From assembly GCF_003672135.1 (NCBI RefSeq), contig NC_039507.1, positions 10,478,290-10,542,289 on the forward strand: a stretch of 64,000 nt of DNA. Direction: 5' to 3'. A program made the position numbers and the translations under genes. The first letter of the stretch is position 1, and the number at the start of each line of letters is the position of its first letter. This document shows, piece by piece, positions 10,116 through 23,417 of the stretch. The notes under the pieces were generated by a model. That model had not been told where the DNA came from. It did no database searches and was given only the letters and a program-made list of their open reading frames with translations. The stretch comes from Ooceraea biroi (taxonomy: Eukaryota; Arthropoda; Insecta; Hymenoptera; Formicidae).

Positions 10116-11686
10116 ACACGATACAAAATAGTGCTGAAACGCGGTTCGCGAGAGCGCGTCCACGCCCGTGTGTCCTGACGGTGGCGTCGTCTCGCAGCGG
10201 AGCCGCGCAAGGAACGAGCCCGATCGCAGCGACGACGGCGATATTACCCACGGAGAGAAAAGTCACGGACAGACGGACGGACGAAAGAGAGCGAAACAGA
10301 GGGAGTGCGAGGTGCGAGACATGTGTGCGAAAGAGAGAAAGAGATCGGGACGTAGTGTGTTGTATTCCGCGTATTGTACACCGAGTGGCTCGGCAAGCGA
10401 GTGAACGAGCGAGCGAGCGAACGCTCGATGCTGTTATTATCCGTCTCGCGACCAATACTCTCGTACGTTCAGCTCGCTTGTCACACTTGTGCGGTACTTC
10501 CGCTGACCGGGCGTCCGTCCGTCGTTGCCGGTACCCGCGTTTATCAGTTTTACTGCTACGATATGAAATAAAACGAGGGTGAAGATAGAAAGAGAGAGAG
10601 CTAGTTGTATGATGGTGAGACAGGAAGGGTGAAAGGTAACGAGAAAAAGAAAAAAACGACAGAAAAACTTTGTCCGTCGGCACAGAGTCGAGCGAAAGAG
10701 AGAGAGAGAGAGAAAAGGAGGAGCTTTCTACCGGTGTGTACATTCAATCGGTGTCACGCGCGCGCGGATGCGCGCCTAGCCGAGTCAGCTGTGTGGCCGA
10801 TCCGAAAAAGCGACGAGCGCCGCCGTTCCAAATTGGCGTGCGCGCGCGTTACTCCGATCGCCGGTTTCCGATCCGAGGCAACGCGACGTGACGCGACGCG
10901 ACGCGATCGCGGCACATCGTGGAGGTTAGGGTAAACTCTCTTCTCGCTCGTGTCGTCGTCGTCGTCGCTCATGTGCGGTAGTGTGAGCCGCCTGCATGCG
11001 CGTTTCCTCGCTATCGGCGCGCGAGCGGGGAGCGCCGTGACGGAAACACGCGTATCGCCCTCCGTCTAGTCGACGTCGTACGCCAGCCCGTTCGCTCGCG
11101 TCGCTCGTCGCGTTGTCGCTCCACGTTCTCTCGTTCGTCCGCTCGCTCGCTCGCTCGCCCGCTCCTAGTGAATTCGTATGGTGAATTATTGATCCGCGGC
11201 GGCGTGTGCGTGCGGAAAAACCATCGTTGGCCGGGAAGAGAGGCAAGGTAGGAGGTTAGGGGCCGAGGGAGAGAGAGAGACAGGCGGACCAGTTAGGGCG
11301 CCAGAAAGGAGAGGTAGGAGGAGTAGGAAAAGAGAGACGGGGATAGGGTGCCGCGCGGAGCGGCGCGCGCGGTGGCGCGAGAAAGCGCTCAACGCCAAGC
11401 ACACGCGCGCGGGGCGAGAGACGTGCGCTGGTTGGTGCTGTTGTTGCAACGTTGTTTTGAAAAGTGTCGGCGCGAACACACGCGACGGCTCGCCGTGCGC
11501 TCCCCTTGTCTCGTGCGGAGATCTCTTGCCGGCGGACAACGGCGACCGAGGATCCTCCTGGCGTCCGTCTAGACGAGCGGAGTGTTGGTATCCTCTGTGC
11601 TCCAGCGTGCTCCGTCGAATTTCCGTCTTTCCGCGACGCGTGGTGCGTGGTCTGCGTTCTCGTCGTGTTCCATCACGCTCGTTTAT

Positions 11687-11706
11687 CCATCCGTCCGTCC
11701 GTCCGT
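11687..11706 (+). repeat. CCGT tetranucleotide microrepeat
   Basis: A short tract of CCGT/CCAT units lies inside the CpG-rich block. It explains the Pro/Ser/Val-type frames read through it. Confidence 0.7.
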
Positions 11707-11827
11707 TTATCCGCCCGCGTCACGTCAAAGAACGACGAACGCGGGAAGAAAAGCGCGCGCGAGGGTAATGCACGCGGATGAGCGTCGCGGCGCGACGCGC
11801 GACGGATTCCTCCTCGGTCGGGGATCG

Positions 11828-11833
11828 GTGAGT
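11828..11833 (+). promoter_or_regulatory. Consensus splice donor (GTGAGT)
   Basis: GGGATCG|GTGAGT follows an open frame that begins with an ATG at 11769 (MHADERRGATRDGFLLGRGS). This could end a leader exon or a short first coding exon. The peptide is Arg/Gly-rich and unrecognised. Confidence 0.35.
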
Positions 11834-12140
11834 GCTCGCGGAGTGTGAGGAATTCCCGCGATTTTAGCTTCCGAGCGCGACTTGCTTTCACGGGACTACA
11901 AACCGGATATAACGCAACGAGAACAGTGCGAGGGACGGTGCAAGCGAGGTTACGCTGCTGCCGTATCGCCGACACGAGTCCACCGGGTGTTGATCAGTGC
12001 ATCATCGTCGTCGTGCGAGCTTTGCGATAGGACGTGCGAGTACGTTCCTGGTCGTTTCGTTGCACGTGTAGCACGTCGCTAAACGCGCTTCGATAATCTC
12101 GGAGGAAGCAACCTTCGCCACCTTCGCCAGCGCGGCTTGG

Positions 12141-12165
12141 ATGGATACTGTGCATTATTTCTGGA
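12141..12165 (+). other. Candidate short first coding exon (MDTVHYFW)
   Basis: An ATG with G at +4 opens the frame MDTVHYFW and runs into a strong donor GA|GTGAGT at 12166. It lies at the downstream border of the CpG-rich block, where a first coding exon of a long-intron gene would be expected. The peptide is too short to identify. The next exon is not visible, so the call depends on position and the donor only. Confidence 0.25.
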
Positions 12166-12171
12166 GTGAGT

Positions 12172-15100
12172 TTTCCACTTTTTTTTCATCGTGTCTATGT
12201 GCGTGGGTGTGTGTGCGTGCATGCGTGAGTGCGAGACTACGTACGTGGCCCTCTTTCGCCGTTCGTCGTGTTGACGTACGCGCAAATGCGAGAACGCGAG
12301 TGTTCTCCGTGAACGCGGCTCTGTGTACGCGTGTGTGCGCTGTGCACAGGCCGGTTTTTTGTCTCCTCTCTCTCTCTCTCTGGCTGACGTGATACGCGAC
12401 CACGAGAGATTCCCCTTCGACCGCGCGTAGTTGCTCGCCGCCGTCGGGCCATGGGCGATACACGCGCGCTCTTCGCGCGAACAGCTGCGCGTGATCGTCA
12501 CACCATTGTTTACGTGTCCTTTACTGTACACTCGGCGCGCACCTGACCGCATGCCGAGAACGTAAACGTCAGCGCGACGAACCCGTCGTCGCATAGACCT
12601 GTCGCTGCGTTTCAGAAAAGTTTCATGGGCGGTTGACTGGTCTCTACGTGTATGTAGCCTTGGCAAAAAATACAAGAGTAAAGTTAAAATTACGTTCCAC
12701 GAGACACGAACAAAGTGTGATGAAATTGACGCAATTCGCGAACGTGGTATAGGCAGACCCGTCCATCTGGTTTAACGTCATTTCCCTGTCGAGATGGATT
12801 ATCGAAAGTAATAACTCAACCAAAATAATCGTGATAATAACGCGGCTGTAATTACGATAATATCGAGCGTCATGTATGATAACACGTAAAAACGCGCGTA
12901 CGTTTTGTAATCAAACGGCAAATTCGAGTGATGAACAGCGCGCTGCTCGGAAAGGTGCATTTGCCAAGTTTAAAATCGGTGATCAGCAATGCTGACAATG
13001 AGACGCCGGATCTTACCGAGAGGGTTATCCGAGATCTCGAGAGCAAGACGAGTTGGTTTCTCCAAGATCAATTATACCAATCTGTTTTTACTTTCCGTTT
13101 AATCCCGTCGTTGCGATACGATAATGACGATTAATTTCCAGAGTTATCGCATCAGATTTTCCGGATCGTTCCGTTTCAAAGTTTCGCGCGATTCGCCAGG
13201 TTAGGAGGAGAACGTAATCCACGAATCGCGGCCGCTAATTTTGCGCGAGCACCGATGAATCTCAGCGCGCGATCCCTTCCGCCGGAGCGTGACCGCTCGC
13301 TAACGAACGTGAAGGGAAAAATGTCCGGCGACAGTCAGTAACGCCCGGTGGCGGTGACGTTATCGCGATGGGTTATCGAAAATAATTCCTCCTGCGCTAA
13401 CACGCAGCACTGCAATGCACCGTTACATAAATTTAATCGGATACTCGTCGCGTGTTATCGTGACGGTCTCCAATTTAACGGGTTGTCGATACTTATTTAG
13501 TACACCGCGTGTGCGCCTCGATATTGCTTGATATTACCTTCCTCGAAAGATATTGATACGTCACGGTATCACTGGCGATAATCGAGAAATGTGTTGTGCG
13601 TGCAATTGATTAATGAAAATTAACGCGGAGGCAGCTGATAAATAATATATCGTTAATCATTAATAATCATTATGACGCTACATATATGCATGTTCTTATT
13701 ACACAACGCTACATGATAATTATTACGCACGGCATTCCGGAATTATTTTCAATACATTTGAGCAAGCTATTTTAACGTTGTCGTTCATCCTCTTTATTCA
13801 GCAATTTTCGTGCGTGATGTCTCGATAATTTGAGGAAAATGTAATTGCTGAATCTGCAATTGATATTAAAGGCTGATTGCTGGCCACACGTGTGTACCAT
13901 GTGAGAGATTGCGTTACGTTTTTGTGCGTTCAACTGCTGCAAAAGTGCAGGATGCATCGGCGTTCTTTGATCGAAGCGCCCAACTCGAGTTTTTCCACAG
14001 TAATGAATTCCCCTCCCTCTCCCTCAGAGTCCCCTTTCACCGTAAGTCGCGGTCTTATTTCCACGCGCCGCCAAAGTTTGATTGCAAACTCGCAATCAAG
14101 AGATTCCCCTTTGACTCTTTCGAGCGAATTCGTATTACCAGTTACTACACCCTTATTTTCGTTCACCCGTTCGCGAAAAGATTGCGCGACTCTCGTGCAT
14201 CAATATTACACATTTTATTTCACCGTTACGCTCCATGTGGATCCACGACGACGAGCAACTCGATCGAGAGTCGACACGTCGCACTCCATGTGGCGATCTA
14301 TAAATATAGTTTTCTTTGTTTACAATTCGAAGATAGATAAGCGCGCGATGGTGATCATACGGTACGTATCCACGTGTCGTCAGATGGCCGGCGGAGACCG
14401 ATATCCACTTGATAATTGCGGCGGTGATAAGGATCCGACCGTTTCGGTCGGTGACTGGGGAACGATTTGCCGCCTCAGTAGATCCGATCCGATTGCGTGA
14501 CGACGCGTCGATCACGATTCGGGCAGTCGTCTCTCATTCTCTTTCTCTCTCTCGCACGCATCGAGTCGATGATGAAATCGTTCGAAAATACATACAGCAT
14601 ACTGCGCGGATGCGCGTTGCGTCCCGCGTCTAAACGCCGACGATGTACATCTCACGCGGTTTCTCTACTTTCCGCGAATACGCGTCGCCGTAATACGCCA
14701 ATTGTGCTAACATTTGCGATTCGTTTCCACTTTCTACAAACAGGCGAACGCGTTACCGAACCGCGGTTACGTTTATTCCTCATTGAGTACATTAGCAAAA
14801 TATTATGAACTCCCCATTGTGATATGCGAGAGAAATGTCAACTACCGCACCGGCGCGCGGCGTGACGAAATTTCGCGAGCAGTCCGTGAATGATCCATCG
14901 CGGAGCTCTCTTTCGTCGGAAAGAAGAAAACAACTTTTTAGGCCGAAATGAGCTTTCACCGATACGCCGATTACACCGAAAGCTCGAGACCCGTGTAATA
15001 GCGCGCTGTCGAAATCGAAACTTGGTCGACGCGGTGGAAATATATCGCACTTTGAAAAGTTGCTCGTTTCACGAGATACGATAGGCCGGGTTGGATTAAT

Positions 15101-17033
15101 AACGGACTCGGCGGCGTATTTTCTAACTCGGGCTCTAGCGCGAGTTGCGAGCAACATCTCCATTTATCTTCTCGTTTACTGCCACGTCATAACTCAAGAT
15201 GGCTGGCGCAGGTATCGCCGACCTTTAATCGGTAGGGTCGACTCTGACGTACAGTTTAGCGAAAAGCCACTTCTGAGCTGTAGCTAGCCAGCAGGTGCAA
15301 GGTGTATTTCTTTCCGTTCCGCTCCTCTCGCTTCTGCCGGCCGGAGCGGTCGGCTTGTTTCTCTTCCTCGAGCGTTGCACGCGAGCGAGCGAGTGGCCAC
15401 GAAGAAACCGGTAGCCGCCGATAATCAGCATGTTCCGATAAATTCGATATTCAAATCCCCCCTTGGAGCAACGTGCAACTTCCACGAATGAGCGATATCA
15501 TGTGGCCGTATCTCGCGATTCTATCTTATCTCGCGCTGAGGAACGAGTGTCAGAAAACAGCGTCTCCGGAAGCGCATGATTTTATTACGTTCGAGAAAAA
15601 GAGCTTTCTTGTGGATTCCTCGGCGGATCGGCAACTGGCCTGTGTGATCAGTATTTTGTGTCGTGTCCCACACCTGCATTTCTTGCTATCTTTCGTTATT
15701 TCGAGATATCGCGAGCAAGAGACGACAGATTGATATGATTCTTCCATTATGCGGATGTTTTTATCACAATTAACTGTCGTTATCGCGAGATATGCGCTTT
15801 TCGATAATTGAAAATATATCGGCGAACATCCGTTGAGCGCAAAATAGCTGTTGCAAGTAGATTTTTTTCTCGCATCTTGCGGAGAAAGTCGAGGAACGGT
15901 TGTGTGAGAATAGAAAGATCAACAATATAGATTATTCTGAGCTGCTGCTTTTTAGCGAAATGATCAACTCTCTCCGCGAAAGCTCTTTGATCCGCGATGC
16001 AACGGCCTTGAACGCAACGCGAGCTGCGCATTGTTAAATGAATGGATTGTTTGTACGCGCGTGCGATTTTTCGCTCGGGGCGACGATTCGCCTTTACTCG
16101 CTTCTTCGGTAGTCCCTCGTTCCCTCTTCTTCGCAATATACGGGGTGTCTTATCGTCATCGGATTTCTTTCAATCATCTAAAAATACTTGTGTAAGCTTT
16201 TACTCCAGGATGAAGAAATAATAGTCTCGTATAAATGGAAAACAAATTAGTAAATCCTACGCCGATCAGAAACACAAATCCACCGACTTCACACTTTAGC
16301 AGATCAGCTGAACAATTCACTTATCGGACTCTCGCACTTTCCGATCTACTATAGCTATCTTATATACTCTCTAGCTCGCACTCCTGTTCTGCTCGTCCTT
16401 TCCTTTTCGGTTCTTCTCGAGATCTCAGCGTGTTCCTCTACCTGACCTTATTTGTGAGTTTATTTTGGCCTACACTGATCGATACGATAGTGTTTTGATT
16501 CGCTTTCGCAATACTGGTGCTTACACTTGGAATGAAAAACTGAAAGTGCAATTGCACGTTTCTTAGGTATTAGATATTGAAGCCAGGTAATTAACTGGTA
16601 GAGAATGATATACGCATGGACCGAATACGAACAAACATGTTTCGAAAGCACTTATTTTCGAGACAAAGTTTGTTCATCTCCAGAAATCGTTATGATTTCA
16701 CATTGCGATGAAATATCGAAATATTGGAAATCACGCGATCATATAAAAAATTAGTATATACAATTCATATCTTGCTGTTTCAAAGACACGTCTCCGTGCA
16801 TTATTAAGCCGTAATGACAATTTATCAAGAAGCGATGTTTTCTGGTTGCCTGATTGCATCTTTTAAGCTTAACTTAAAAGCTTCACGACGACCTCGCTAT
16901 TAAAACGATCGCTGTTTTTCTTCGTTCGCATTCCTCTCCTTCTTGAGATGCAGACACAATGGAACACCGTGTGGAAAGCAATGCAGGTTGCACAATACCG
17001 GTCTATACGTTAGGGGCGCGAGTTTCTCGCGGA
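12172..17033. other. Non-coding stretch, intron-like
   Basis: Mixed CpG-rich and AT-rich DNA. The ORFs at 12928-13134 and 13877-14500 lack splice signals, domains and homology I can recognise, and I treat them as chance frames. If the plus-strand donors at 11828 or 12166 are used, this is the start of a long first intron. Confidence 0.4.
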
Positions 17034-17041
17034 TATAAATA
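17034..17041 (+). promoter_or_regulatory. TATA-box-like sequence (TATAAATA)
   Basis: GGATATAAATAGG is a near-ideal TATA box followed by GC-richer DNA. No clear initiator or ORF follows at the proper distance; the frames at 17049-17265 are Ser/Phe/Leu/Arg low complexity. It could serve an unannotated transcript or be chance. Confidence 0.2.
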
Positions 17042-17269
17042 GGACGCCTTGTCCCGTTGGTCTACGAAAGGAGCAAATGGATTATCGCGCGCGCACCGAC
17101 CCTCCGACAACGACTTCTCGCTCTCTTCTCTCTTCTTTTCCGCTTCCTCGTCTCGCCTTCCTCGGCTTCTCCTCGCAGTTTCGCGCTTCTTTTGCTCGCG
17201 CGCGGCTCTCGGGGCCGCGTGGCTTTCTATTTGGCGTAGACGATGCCAAATCGTCGAGTAACTAAAATT

Positions 17270-20200
17270 ACCGCCAAAGGTGTACGAACGCCTCCTTCAC
17301 GCTGAGGGCTAGATCGTCATTAGAAAATAACGTCTACGTGATTCCTGTGCACTGTCGGCAATCACATACGAACTGCGCGTAGCAAAATTTTCTTCCCTCG
17401 AGAAGAAAAATGTCGCTCCTGTTGTCTCCCTCCATTCATAAAATAAATGTTTATGAATGCACTTACATATGGTTACATATATATCGTTTACGGAACGCGC
17501 ATGTCCATTTGATTCTGTAAATAGAAAATATTTTAAACGTTCGGAATAAGATGAGCGTTTATTCGAGTTTTATATACAAGAGTTTAATCCGTAAACGCAT
17601 CACATGTATCCACTATTATTCACGCGTAAATGTCCAATATTAACTTTCTCTTCCCCCTCCTGCTCCTCATTTTTCATTTTGCGTCGACGAATTCGTGCCT
17701 TTTTCAAGAGCGGAGCGTGGAAAGTAACTCGCGCATAATTAATGTAATTTGCTCAGAATTTTTGCGCGGGTCCGCGTACGCGCCGCTTGTACTTTTTAAT
17801 TGCCGTGTAGGTAGTTAAAATATCTCGCGCCACCGCCGTATTTGGCTAATGACACTTCGCGAGCGAAACGAGCTCGCTCGCCCGGCGATGAGATTAAAAC
17901 AGTCTCGCGATTAGTACTTTTCGTTTGCGGTCTGTACAATCGGCGCGTTATGCGCGACGTGACGCGCGGTTTGCAATTCCGCCGATACCGCTTCGCGGAA
18001 AAATCACGCTCCGCATTTATGACGACCGTGATCAACCGCATTCACGCGTACCGCACCGCACCGCAAAGAGTGAGCGTATAAAATATTCATCGAGTTGACG
18101 GAAGATTGTCTGTTTGCCGATCATACGACACTCGACACTCGGCGTTAGCTAAAGGCTTATTTAGACGGCGCGATCGTCGAGCGAGATCGCATAAAACTAG
18201 CTTACGCGCGACTCTCCGCTGGAGAAACTTTGTCGGGAGGTCGCCAACTTTGACGTTAGACACACAAGAAGATTTCTCGGTTAGTTCGCGACGATAGCAG
18301 CGCAACAATGCGCGCAAATATAGTTTTATGTGCTTGCGATATGAAGAATGTACAATATTAAACTTTCGAGATTATAGCGCTGTTTTGTCCTTAAGCTGGT
18401 TTTAATTTAGCATCTTACAGTGACGTTTCACGATCACGGTAGGCGTTCCGCGTCGTGCTTGTGTTCGTAACGCGCTATTTTCCATTCAAACATTTGCTCA
18501 GTTAATGACGCCGCGTGTCATTTTTTTTCGTCAACTTTACAACGCCTGCGTGAATGTCAGCCGTAACAACAGCAGCGGTAGCAGGAGCAGCAGTGAGTTG
18601 CATTAATTTGTATACGCGGAATGTCGCATCGTGATTTTATTCAGCGTCTCTCAGGAGCGTGTACGTGACACAAAGTTGAAACAATATTGTGACTACGTCG
18701 CGCAAAAGATCGTTACATTTAAATAGACGTTAAATAGCAGTCCCGTCATCCCGGGGCAAGTTTTAGCGCGAAAGGTCGCTACTTGCGAACCGATTTGCGA
18801 AAGGTCGGACGTCACGTCGCTCGGACTTTATGTATCTAAACCGGTGGAACCAGCCAGCCGGATTTAAAAGCGATTTAAAGTCCTGCTCGTAACTTTCGAA
18901 CGACTACCGGTCGCGTCGCTTCAACTTCTCCCGCGCGCGAGCGCGCAAACAATCACACACATATGACGGAACATACGCGCGTGGCGGATTAAGCAACGGA
19001 CGATTAATATCCTTTATCGGTATCATCGATTAGACGTAATCGACGTGTGTTACGCGCCCGATTGGTTTCGGCGATACATGAGTCACACGTCGTCCTTCGC
19101 TCGTTTTTGCCGCTCGCTATGAATAATGATCATCCTTTGCGTCAACATAGTCAACATCTCATACTGTACGCGGAATTGTAAAGAAGTGTTTCCCGCCATC
19201 GGCTTTTCGGTTCGATACAAAGAGACACGCACGCAAATGAAGCTGGAAGGTAATATATCTACGTTAACGTGTAAATACGTGCTAAAAAGAATTCCGCAAA
19301 TCCGAGAAACCTCCGGACTTGAAACTTGACAAGAAAATCGGCAATTTCGCGCGAGCGAAGAAACGCTGTGGAATCGATAGCCGCCGTCGAAACCGTAGCA
19401 AGCGCGACGTGGCATATCACAGGGCGCAGTCGGCGATGCGTGCGTTTATCTGGCAGTTTAATGCTAACAAACGTGCGCGATTCGATCGCGTGTCGAGCAC
19501 GATACGTGCGCTGAACGAGAGCGTACACAAGGGAGTAGGGTCTCTCTATCTCTCTCTCGCTCTTGTTCTGTGTCCCCTTTCCCCGGAGGGAATCGTGCGG
19601 GCTAGAAAATCATGGGGTGGCTTTACCACCTGGTCGGCCACCCTCTCTCCGCTCCCGTGGAGCACACGTGTGCACGCAGACGTGCACACTAACACACGTT
19701 ACACACGCGCGCGCGGCGCACAATCGCACACGTACACGCAATCAGGATTCCCCCTCGCGATTGTCTGCTGCGCTCCCCGCGTGTCTTTCTCTTTCTCTCC
19801 CGCCCCTCCCGTCTAAAATAATGCAACACGCCACCGCGGCCCGTCTGCATACCAGCCGGAGGTACTATCACGCGATCCGCTCGTACGTATCGGTCACCCG
19901 GTATGGACTGTGTGCCCTTCGTAACTACCTGTCCTCCGTACCGGGACTAACTCGTTCGGATTCGAGTGCGGTGCTCGATTTCTCCCCTGGTGAGCTCGCC
20001 CTCCACCGTAACGCCAATTGCAGATATACAAGATAGGCAATATTGTGCGCGGTGCGACGATGGTAGGATAGTATTTCTTCAATTTATATCGTATGCACTC
20101 CGTGCGTGTATGTCTATGTACATTACACAGATAATGTAGAACGATGTACTATAATCTCGACATCGTATAAGGTAGCAACTTTTGCGCTCTATCCAGCGTG

Positions 20201-23200
20201 CGTGCGCTGCCTTGTTAAGCCATCATAGATTCAGTAAATATTCATTTCTACTCGGGTATCATTCCTCAGAGCAAGTACAAGGTTGATATCCTTGATATCT
20301 TGCTACCACACTTGATTCTTGCTCGGACATTTATTTTCAACTATTTCTCATCTGACTGAGATTAAACACAAATACACCTAGTTTTCGTAATCAGATATCA
20401 TGTGATACTTTTTTTTAAATAATTCTCTATGGAAAAAGGTTCTTGATTTCTGTGAAAAGATACGTTATAAGGAGAAACTATTTATTTCTATTTATTTCGA
20501 GGAAAAAAGTTAACAGTTTAGGTAAATATGAATAAAAAGAGACAGAGAGGAAAAACTTAATGCGACCATCACGAAATACTTCACTTCGATTGCCTGGCGT
20601 ATGAATACAACCAGGGGGTTAAGTACAGTCGTCGACAGAAAGGGAGAGCGAGCGAGAGAAAAAAAAAGAAAAATGCACGATCGCATGGGTATATACGCTG
20701 GGATTTATTGCCGTTCGGCGACGATAGACGCGATATTACGTTACGATAATTGTTTTCGATACGAGAGGCGTGTCGCGAGTATAGCCGACTGGCGCCCCTT
20801 GTCTCGACCCGACGGGGGTACTTTTTTACGGCCCCGCAACGAGCAACGAGCTTCGATCGACAGACGCACACCGGTCGGTCCAGATCGAAGTTCCGATAAC
20901 GAAAGACGCTCGATCTCTCTCACCGCGCGGTTAAATCGAATACCTGCGGGGATTACTGGCGAAGAAGAGACGGCGATGCTCTTACTTTGCTCCTACTTTT
21001 AATCTGAAACAAAGTCCGACCAACATTCGGTAGTCCGGTTTGAAGCTCGAGAACGTTTCAGTTGACGATCCGACATGGAAGAATTATCGTTTGAAAAACG
21101 CCGATGAATAACGTGACGAATGTAGTTCAATTAACGTAGGAAATAAGACAGATGGCGAATGACGCGAGAGTCAATATTAATCGAATCTGAAACGATTAAT
21201 GAGAATTAATAAAAAACAAAAACAATTAATGAGAATCACTTTGGAGATTTCCGGGCATTGTTAAATGTCGTGGTATTCCGCGTGCTTTATCGAGCGACGA
21301 AAATAGTTTCCGCTGAGCGCGCGGATACATTATTCGACAATTATAAATTCAAATTGATATGTGCAATTTAAATGAATTTAAATAAAACGCAAACTTATTT
21401 ATCGGCATTCCATCGATTCCCACGCGGGAGCGTTTTAAGCAGGCGGATGCCGGTGCAATCGCTTTGATGATCTCTTTGCGCTCGCAGACGGAAATCGGCA
21501 ATGAGAAATCATTTACCTAGCGCGCGTGCCTTAACGCGCGGCGCGTAGGGTTAATCGCCGCGGATCAATCGACTAGAAAGTCCCGGGAGCGCGAAAAAGT
21601 CTCGCTCGATAGCGGATTTCTCGTCGTGACGACCTCCGGCCGATATCCCGCCGCCGTATTCTCCGAACAGCTGCTAATTGTCGCTTGATATTTTCTAGAA
21701 AGCTCAGGAGGATCGACAGGCATGCCGATCGACGCTGGTACGAGAGCAGGGTCGCAAGGATATAAACAACGATTCTTGCCGCTGTACAATGGCCGCTTCT
21801 TATCGGCCCCACTAAGAGATGTGATTTAACGCGCCGCGAGTCGCGCGCGGGTATCGGCAGGTCGACCGGTTAACTAGAAAGTTGAAATATCTGCAGGAAG
21901 TCACGCTAGATTTCTCGTATGAGTTGGTGGTCTTAGGAGCGATTTCGATCGGCGCGAGGTCAGCGTGCGAGCAATTCGCCAAGGCGATCGAGAAGTTCCT
22001 TGTTGCGTTGAAGAAGTCTTGCGGTTTACGTGCGCGAGCGTACGTACACACGCACAGGTGCGTGAAACCCGCACCGTTAAAACACGCACGATATAGAAAT
22101 ATTTCAGCGCGAGAAGATTGTCATAAATGTTTTATTGCTCGTTTCCTCTCTTGTCTCGTAGATAATTTCTCGCTTGGGTGTCATGTATGATTGGATCGTG
22201 GGATTTGGAAAGTTGGAGTTTTCCGGACAGTCTCCCATCCTCTCGTAGCTCACTTTTAATTCTTCGCAAAGCTGCATTCTTTTGTTTTCACGTCGCGGCT
22301 CTAACTATGCGGTGCGCAATTGAATCGACAATTTGTTATTCAATTCGTGTTGAATAATTTTTAAAACGTGACACACAGACATGATTTGTGAAATAATTTT
22401 GATATCTAGAGAGTTATCAATCATCAGAACGATTTAACAATATTGTTGGCATAAAGCGAAATTTGTAACGTTCCAAGTACTGGTTTACAAGGTAAATAAA
22501 TGTTCGCATTTGAAGGATGCGTGAGATGCGAAATCACTTCGATTATTTCTCCGGAAATTACCGGAAGATTCTTGAACGTGAGATATTTGACGCGCGGCGA
22601 TGTAATAGGTCGTCTCTACCTGACGAGACGGGAAGCCGAGAGTCGAAGTGAGACGACACTGCCGGCGAGATGGTGCCAATTTTATTCCAAGGATGAATAG
22701 AAGCTTATAGCCTCGGCACTATTTCCAACGGTCCATTAGTTCGTTGACTAGGAGAGGAAAAATGTAATAAACCGCGACACGTCGCGTCTCTTCCTCCGAT
22801 GCGATATAGAACCTTCCGCGCGCGCTGCAGAAAAATTAAATTGCTTCGCCTTCTTTTTCCGTCCCTGCCGTCCGCTCCCGCCTCGTCTTCTTTCCCGTCT
22901 TCGTGAGTAACGTAGATTCAAGATTCGCTATTCAACTCGACAGGGCTTCCGCATGGAAAACTCCCGCTTCCGCATCCTTCCGTGTAAAAAGCCTTTTGCC
23001 TTTTCCCTTCATCTGCAAATGATGATGAATTAATGTGGAGAGAAATCAGTCTACTAAAACATTTATTTAGACTTATCACCGTTTATTTCTCCGTCATTAG
23101 AAATACATAAATCGTTCAACGAATAATTCCGAAAGTACTGTGCACACAAAAATGTAAAAAATGTAAATAAGTGATGCATCGTGTTCTATCGGGAGAATAA

Positions 23201-23386
23201 ATTAAATTATACTCGGTTCATTATACATAATCGCTATTAGATTCGATCCATATATTGTTTCATGTCTTAATTAATTCCTTGCAACGTGTATTCGCACAAT
23301 CTACGCGGAAATTCGATCGAGGCAAGCGAAACGCGTTGGAAACGAGTTTTACAGTTACGGTCTGGTGTTTACTAGGATCTTCCATG

Positions 23387-23393
<7 letters not shown>
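17270..23393. other. Non-coding stretch, intron- or intergenic-like
   Basis: No exon candidate with good splice sites and a recognisable peptide. The largest frame (19319-19816 plus) is Arg/Ser-rich and overlaps equally open frames on both strands. At 18570-18595 a CAG-rich run ends in GCA|GTGAGT; it reads as Ser/Asn codons in one frame, but the run is short. No RNA gene was recognised. Confidence 0.4.

Positions 23394-23417
<24 letters not shown>
23394..23417 (+). repeat. (CT)n microsatellite
   Basis: Twelve uninterrupted CT dinucleotides. They account for the Ser/Leu run seen in the overlapping ORF. Confidence 0.9.

Larger units (their letters stand above)
9661..12170 (+). promoter_or_regulatory. 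CpG-dense promoter / 5'UTR-like block
   Basis: This 2.5-kb block is strikingly rich in CpG and short tandem motifs (GAGC, GCTC, CCGT and CGACG runs) compared with the AT-rich DNA on both sides. It contains three consensus plus-strand donors: CCAGTG|GTAAGT (10110), GATCG|GTGAGT (11828) and CTGGA|GTGAGT (12166). Large CpG-rich leaders with alternative first exons are typical of long regulatory or neuronal genes in Hymenoptera. ORFs of 100-220 codons here (for example 10072-10743 minus) are Ser/Arg/Leu low-complexity frames. A plus-strand promoter region with alternative leader exons is the preferred reading. No transcript evidence is available. Confidence 0.45.

Noticed and set aside
10072..10743. 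223-codon minus-strand ORF, the longest in the window
   Set aside because: Ser/Leu/Arg/Ala low complexity in CpG-rich DNA, with overlapping open frames on the plus strand; interpreted as leader/promoter sequence.
16136..16160. Short GGGGTGTCTTATCG phrase as a transposon terminus (also a similar phrase at 31131)
   Set aside because: Too short, with no matching inverted repeat or duplication nearby; kept only as a hint under the dispersed-repeat finding.
18570..18595. CAG-rich run ending in a GTGAGT donor as a Ser/Asn-rich micro-exon
   Set aside because: The peptide is simple sequence, and the only upstream AG is in a weak acceptor context.
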